A stretch of DNA of 64,000 nt from NCBI GenBank assembly GCA_023213315.1, contig JAKCPI010015653.1, positions 1-64,000 on the forward strand, given 5' to 3'. The position numbers were made by a program, and so were the translations under genes. Origin of the DNA: Euborellia annulipes (Eukaryota; Arthropoda; Insecta; Dermaptera; Anisolabididae). Each line of letters begins with the position of its first letter. The first letter of the stretch is position 1. Below the pieces are notes generated by a model that saw nothing but the letters and a program-made list of their open reading frames with translations, searched no databases and was not told the origin of the DNA. This document shows, in pieces, positions 58,236 to 64,000 of this stretch.

Positions 58236-58603
58236 GAATGCCAAAAATCTGGTTGGCTAATTTACAGAACCAATAAAGTTTGTCTATTTGTTATTTTATG
58301 ACTGAGGGAGGGATTTAGAAAAAAATATTTCTTTATAAAAGCAATTTAACTCCTCCCAAATCATAAAATAATTAAATAAATTTATTTGTTATTGGTCTTT
58401 TAAAATAGCCAATCAAAATAGAGGGAAAAGGAAAGAAAAAAAAAGAAAATGGCGGATTTCTTTTTTCTTTTATTTTAAAGAGACATTTTTAACTCTTTAG
58501 TAATATTGTTAAAGAAAAGTTTAAAATGACGATTAGGAAAATTTTATTTCGATCTTTTTGACCCCAAATGTAATCAATCACTCAGAGTACATGTGTTGAA
58601 ACC

Positions 58604-58850
58604 CAGGGGTGGCCAACCCAAATGATCTTGCCGGCCACTTTGGAAATGCATATAAAATTATATAACCCCATATTAGATTTACGCACACTAGAGACTCCTG
58701 ATCTAAATCCTCAAATGGGACCGAAACTTTTTTTAAAAGATTTAAAAAAAATTTTTTTGTGATGTTATAAAGTCGCAATTTGGTTAATAAATTTATGATT
58801 AATGAATTAAAAAAAAAATCCATTTGCAAACTAATAATAAGTCGGGATAT
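58604..58850 (+). mobile_element. hAT-like relic, second copy
   Basis: caggggtggccaacc, ggccactttggaaatgcata and ccccatattagattta match the 57613 relic. The right terminus is not found. An 83-codon minus frame is repeat-derived. Confidence 0.6.
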
Positions 58851-59416
58851 TTAATTTTAGACGAAAAAAATTTTAAGGTTTTTGAAACAGTAAATCATTG
58901 ATTAGAGATGATTTGCTTAAGGTTAATGTTTCTTGTAAAACATCTAAAAATGCAAATTTAGTTTATTACACAAATTAAATTTAATTAAGTTTATGAGAAA
59001 AATAAATTTATATTTAACTGTTCCTTTCTTTTTCACAAAATAAGAATAAGTACTTATTTTTTTTCCAAATTTTTTGCCTGTTTCATTGCAATGTCGATTA
59101 AAATATGCAAAATAAATCCGGACAAGAGAAAACGATAAAAACAATTTTAACTTGATAATAAAGAGTTAGTTATTAACCTATAAATTTTTTAATTGCCGAT
59201 TTAAAATGTATTTTTTTTAAAGCATATCTATTGGAAAAAAATAATTTTATTCTTTATAAACTGTTAAAATAATTAAAAAGTCCAGGTAAATAAAGAATTT
59301 AAACAAACTTTAAAATAACTCAAGGACTATTATATATATATATAATAAGAATTATGATTCAGAAATATTAGCCCAAGTTCAGATAACTCATGGTCACATA
59401 AAGTTTTGTAATTTCG

Positions 59417-59455
<39 letters not shown>

Positions 59456-59926
59456 TAAGAAAAAAATCCTCTCAGAATGCATTGAAAAATATTTCATAAA
59501 ATGACTGTCTAATTTTCTTTTTAAATTAAATTAAATAATTTTTGAGATTCATATTAAATTTGAATTAAATATACGGCGGAAAAAATTTGGTGTGTCCCTA
59601 AAAAAGATTTTCATGAGAGGGGAAAAAAATTTCCCGCTTATCGGAACAATTTTTGGTTCCGCAAAAAATTTTTTTTTTGCAAGGTCCTACGGGAATCCCC
59701 CCATTATGGTCTTGAAAAATGTTATAAAAGTCCATCCCCCCTCTCCCTTGGGAGGATTCTCCTTCTCGATCTTAATAGTGTCGGACTGTCACTCGATCAA
59801 AATTAGAACCATTCAAAAAATTGAAAAAAAAAAAAAAAAAAACATCTTTTAAACCCGACAACTCCTGGAGGCAGGCAACCCTCAACAACATGGGACTTGA
59901 CCCGCCAACAAATAAAAATACTCTCA

Positions 59927-60150
59927 AATCAAGGGTCGATACAAGAGGGGGAAAGGGGGTAATTACCCCCCTGAGATTTGAAAAAAATACTTTTTTTCCA
60001 AAAAAATGTGTTTTTAATGTAAAATTTTAAAAATTAATACTTAAAAATTTGATTTGTATTTATATTCTGGCAAACAAGTACAGAATGCGCCTTTAAATTA
60101 CCGAAATTAAGAAAAAAATGTGTGCTGTGCGACCAGTCACTCCAGATTTT
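59927..60150 (+). mobile_element. Truncated copy of the 57628 element
   Basis: caagggtcgatacaagaggg, ggtaattacccccctga, caaacaagtacagaatgcgc and tgtgctgtgcgaccagtcac align with 57628-57860. The right terminus is missing. Confidence 0.8.
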
Positions 60151-60784
60151 ATTTAAATACATATAAAAACAAATTTTATTTTTTTTTTGAAAAATTAAGT
60201 TAGTTTTTGTAATATTATTTTAGTTTCTTTAAAAAAAAAAGTTGATTATTTGTAGGAAAATTTTCCTGGAATTTGTTATTGTCAAAAAATCAGGTCTGCT
60301 TCTTAAGCCAGATGTTTGTATCAAATTTAAATTTAGACCCTTCCCGGGGGAACTTGGGGCTTGAGGACGCCATTCGTTCGAAATCTTTCCAATTTCAATC
60401 AAAAATGTTTAAAAATAGTTAGCCAGTTGATGATGACGGAGATTGTAAGCAAAACCTGGAGGAATTCTACTTCGAAATATTTATTTATTTTCTACTAATT
60501 TGTCGCTGGTTGTTTGGAAATAAATATGTATATAAAGGTATTTTAATTATATTATATTAATTAATAAAGTATTAAAATCAACTTGTCATTTCCATTTTAA
60601 GAGACATAAAATTAGACTTATTACAAATATGGAGCAACGCGTTATTTATTATACATAATTAATATCAAACTTCGTTGGGGATTATTCAGAGTTTAAATGA
60701 GAAATGACAAAAAAAATCTAATTTATTTTAGTTTTATTTTATTTTATTTTTTTTTTTTTTGTAAAGAAAAAATTTATCGTTTTA

Positions 60785-61495
60785 ATAAAAAAAATCTGGT
60801 GTGACTTAACGAAAAGCACATACTTTCTTTTAGCTTCGGTAATTGAAAGTTGTGTATTCCAGACTTGTTCACTTCAAAAGTAAAAAAAAAAGGCTCTATG
60901 GAAGCAAGAGCCGTAAAAGAATATGAAAAATCTGAAATACTACATCAGTAAATTGTACTTCAAACAATTCTTAGGACAAAATGAGAATATACATATTAAA
61001 GAGGATCTAAAAAATAATTGAATTATCAATTGTAACCAAAATCGTTAGAGCCAATTTCGAGAAAATAGAAAAAAACTGAAAAAGTACATCTGTAAAGTGT
61101 ACTTCAAACAATTTCCACGAAAAATTTTACTGATATACTTTTTAACGAGCATGTAAAAAATAGTTGTTTTATGAATTTTAATCAAAATAGTTAGAATCAA
61201 TTTTGAGAAAATCGAAAAAAACTGAAAAAGCACCTCAGTAAAGTACTAGTATATTTTGGCCGATTTTGTTCAAAAGCTTATTTTAACTATCTGGGAGGGT
61301 ATCTAACTTAAATATAAAATTTCAACCTCGTAGCTCATTTCCTTCATGCCTTAGACCATCACATACAGACACAGGACAATTTGGGGGACCCACTTTTTTG
61401 GACTCACGGGACATCAAAATCTCGAAATTGAATTTTTGACATGATTGCAATACTTTCTAACTATATATAACCTATATAGGTAAGAGAGAGTACAA
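60785..61495 (+). mobile_element. Hairpin-family element, best full-length forward copy
   Basis: A decayed hairpin (60793-60870), then aatgagaatatacata, repeated ttgagaaaatcgaaaaaaac blocks, ggccgattttgttcaaaagc, ttaaatataaaatttcaacc, acccacttttttggactcac, gaatttttgacatgattgca and the end tatataggtaagagagagta. An internal tandem duplication of the gaaaaagtac(a/c)tc block occurs (about 60970-61250). No protein is encoded. Confidence 0.75.
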
Positions 61496-61804
61496 AAAAG
61501 GACTCGATTGGAATTAAAATAAGACACTTCCAGAATCAGTTTGGGTTCAACACGATCGTCGAAGCAAAGAAACAAAATTACCTAATTAAAAATTTATTTC
61601 CCTCTCTTAAATTTCATATTCCGAATCAATGCCGATTCTGTGCGGATTAAGGCCAAGTCCTCATTTTCTTTTTATTTTAATTCTAATAATATTCTTGAAA
61701 ATTAAAATGTCATTAGTGATAAACCTAACGATTTCTTTGATCTGAACGATTTAGATATTAATAAAAGAAAAAAATAAAAAGAATTTTTAGCCTAATTCGC
61801 TGGA

Positions 61805-61932
61805 ATGGCGGCTCTACCGAAGAGCGCAGCAACCCAATTTTTAAATCAAGGATATAAACATCATAAACAAGGCGAGAGATTATTTTCGGAATCGATGAAG
61901 CACAAAATCCTTCAACAATTTAAATTTTTGGT
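61805..61932 (+). CDS. Possible first coding exon, product unknown
   Basis: ATG at 61805 after a gctgga context opens a frame reading MAALPKSAATQFLNQGYKHH then KQGERLFSESMKHKILQQFK. A donor-like ttg/gtaaaa follows at about 61932, after which the frame becomes poly-Lys/Phe. Codon use and composition differ from the flanks. No family is recognised and no following exon was identified on the plus strand by 64000. Confidence 0.35.
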
Positions 61933-62217
61933 AAAAAAAATCTCATTTAGTAATAAACTAAAGAGATCTCTCAAATTTTTTTTTTTTTTGAGTATCACTT
62001 AAAAATGTGAATAACGTATGCCTCGCGTATCAGTGACAGACGGAGGTTAAGTCACATTATAACAACGAATCAAAATTTGAAAACTGCTGCTCTACTAATC
62101 ATGACCTAACTTTTGGCCTTTAATAAAACATATGCTAAATACGTATTTTCCCACAAGAAATATATTTATAGCATAGTATTTATTGACAGCAAGTATTTTA
62201 TACATAGAACAGCAGGG

Positions 62218-62280
62218 GAGGGGTATCCACGTGCGACGCAGTTAAGCGCATAAACGCATCTCGTTTCAAATCCATATGGA
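62218..62280 (+). repeat. Possible degenerate tRNA-like/SINE sequence
   Basis: acgcagttaagcgc (A-box-like) and gtttcaaatcc (B-box-like) are about 30 bp apart. Stems are not convincing. Confidence 0.25.
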
Positions 62281-62635
62281 TTATACTTTTAATTCAAATA
62301 AACGTCAAAAATTTCCATATTTAAAGGATTAAATTTGGAAGCAATATAATAAAAAAAAATTACCAATAGCCTGTTGTTGATTATTAAACGGAAAATTTAT
62401 TATCGATTTTTTTATTCTAATTAAAAAAAATGTCCAAAAAAAAGTTGAAGATAAAATTTTATTAAGAAAATAAAAAAAAATTTTGTTTGTATCCTATATT
62501 ACTTATATGCAGCCGGAATAGGGGACGATTAATGATTTTTTCAGAAGGGAGAGTGGAAATTTTTTTCCTATTTGAACTCAGATTCTTGGTTTCTTCCCTA
62601 AGTATGAATTTGTACGACTCCTTTACCATCTAGAC

Positions 62636-62993
62636 CAGTGGTTCCCAACCGGGTGCCCCGGCACCCAAGGGTGCCGCGAGAATGCCTAAGGGGTGCCGCG
62701 AGATATTTAGATAAAAAAAATAAAATAAAGAGGCGAAAAAATAAAAATAAAGTTTTGCTAAAAAAAAGGTCAAATGATTAAAATGGAAGCGGCAAAATTT
62801 TCCGTAGATCGGAAAAAATTAAGCTTTGCCAAAAAAAAGATCAAATGATTTTCAAGCAAGGGAAAAAAATTTGCCCCAGGGTGGAAAAAATATCGATGTG
62901 ATAGGGAAAAAAAGGAAAGGTGCCGCTAGTGTGTAATATTATTCCCAACGCACCTTTGGGGTGCCGTGGACTTCAAAAGGTTGGGAAACGCTG
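62636..62993. mobile_element. hAT-type MITE, 358 bp
   Basis: Ends cagtggttcccaacc and ggttgggaaacgctg with a perfect 8-bp duplication atctagac (62628-62635 and 62994-63001). Near each end is a ggtgccg repeat (gggtgccgcgaga twice at the left). Confidence 0.92.
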
Positions 62994-64000
62994 ATCTAGA
63001 CTATTAATTAATAAATTTGATTTCACAAACTAAGTATATTAAAATTCAAATAAGAGAGTTATATGAAAAACAATTGAAAATTCATATTTTTTTTTTACAG
63101 TGCAGATATAGGCTACTATATTGCGCATATGAATATCCAGGAGGGGCAACAGACTCCTCAAAATTTTTAAACAATAACAATTTAAATGCTTTTATTATAT
63201 TTATTTTTTTTTCTGTAATTAAATAAAATGAAATTAATAAAAATAAAATATGTTCTTTCGACTCTGATTTTTTCAATTCTGAAGTAAATAAATGATAAAT
63301 AAAACAACCAGGGAAATGCTGCCCTGGTTTAGGCACGTGCCTTTGGAACCGCCCCCACAGAGAAAAATTTATAGTACAGGGAAAGGTTCGCTATAAAAAC
63401 AAAAAATTAATAAAATCAATCAATATTAAAAGTTAAATTTTATATGAAGTAGTTTAAAATCGATCTCTGTTGAGAAATGAATTTGTTAGAAAGGGAGTAG
63501 AGGGGGTCGCCATTTTAATCTCCGGATGATTCATTCAATCAAAATGGCGGCAATCGATCCAATTTAGTAACTCTCTCTTATTTGACAAGATTTATTAAGT
63601 AGAGATAAAAAAAGAAGATAATAATAAAAATAATGTGTATGTGATCCCTATTTTTCATATTATAAAAATTAATTATCAATATCGAAAATTAATTATTAAG
63701 AAGTTCTTTAAAATATATTCAAACCAGTTGGAATAATTAATTAGATAAGTTAAAGTAATTTAGTTGGAAAAATAACGTCAAAAAGATCAAATATTGGTTT
63801 AAAAATAAAATTTTTTCTATTTTTTTTTTTTAAATTTGGAAAGACTTTATTTGTTCTCTAATGGGGATACGATCCTGTTTAGTAAAATATCTAATTTTAA
63901 AAATTAATCTATATTAAAAAATAAGGGATTAAACCAGCAAAATAAAATTATCTTAGCGGATAAAATTTTTATATAAAAAAATTCTAAGAGCTAGAAGATA

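Noticed and set aside
57500..58829. Minus frames of 69-93 codons
   Set aside because: They overlap the nested hAT elements and show no domain; repeat-derived.

Overview
This is AT-rich, repeat-dense animal nuclear DNA. The one clear host gene is an ELAV/Hu-type neuronal RNA-binding protein on the minus strand. Its RRM sequences look arthropod-like (fne/Rbp9/elavl2 class rather than the diverged Drosophila elav), so I infer an arthropod, perhaps a crustacean. No species can be named from the sequence alone.

Layout. Positions 1-4910 are an almost complete, probably intact Ty3/gypsy LTR retrotransposon on the minus strand. It has one 1354-codon gag-pol frame and two LTRs differing by a single visible base. 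Positions 4.9-17.3 kb are a repeat patchwork: an irregular GCCGAAAA array, many copies of a family whose end is a palindromic hairpin (TCTGGTGTGAC...GTCACACCAGA), two inverted tRNA-derived SINEs, a 210-bp-arm foldback with a 13-bp target duplication, and three head-to-tail copies of a two-exon-like cassette. Positions 17.3-24 kb hold a decayed Tc1/mariner transposase, duplicated exon-like pieces, an unrecognised 114-codon frame and a TTCGG-rich foldback. Positions 24.9-30 kb hold hAT-type MITEs, several with perfect 8-bp target duplications and one nested in another.

From about 33 kb to beyond the right end lies the ELAV-type gene. Read on the minus strand it has the second half of RRM1 (54379-54482), the RRM1-RRM2 exon (44591-44744), the rest of RRM2 plus hinge (40025-40253, or 39998-40253 with a second donor), and the RRM3/stop exon (36850-37174). 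All joins keep frame. The first coding exon(s) were not found and probably lie beyond 64000. The introns contain several phase-preserving microexon candidates: one inside RRM2 (42782-42823) and one or two in the hinge (38095-38136, 39596-39625), plus tandem donors. The gene therefore looks built for combinatorial splicing at two sites. The long introns carry more hAT MITEs, a TTAA-flanked MITE, foldbacks and hairpin-family copies.

Most novel-looking observations: (i) the microexon set of the ELAV gene; (ii) a recurrent GATGA/GAAGA - short stem - GAAA motif, resembling a hammerhead-ribozyme core, in four otherwise different inverted-repeat elements; (iii) the unnamed hairpin-ended family; (iv) the triplicated exon-pair cassette. 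No rRNA genes, intact tRNA genes or CRISPR arrays were seen.
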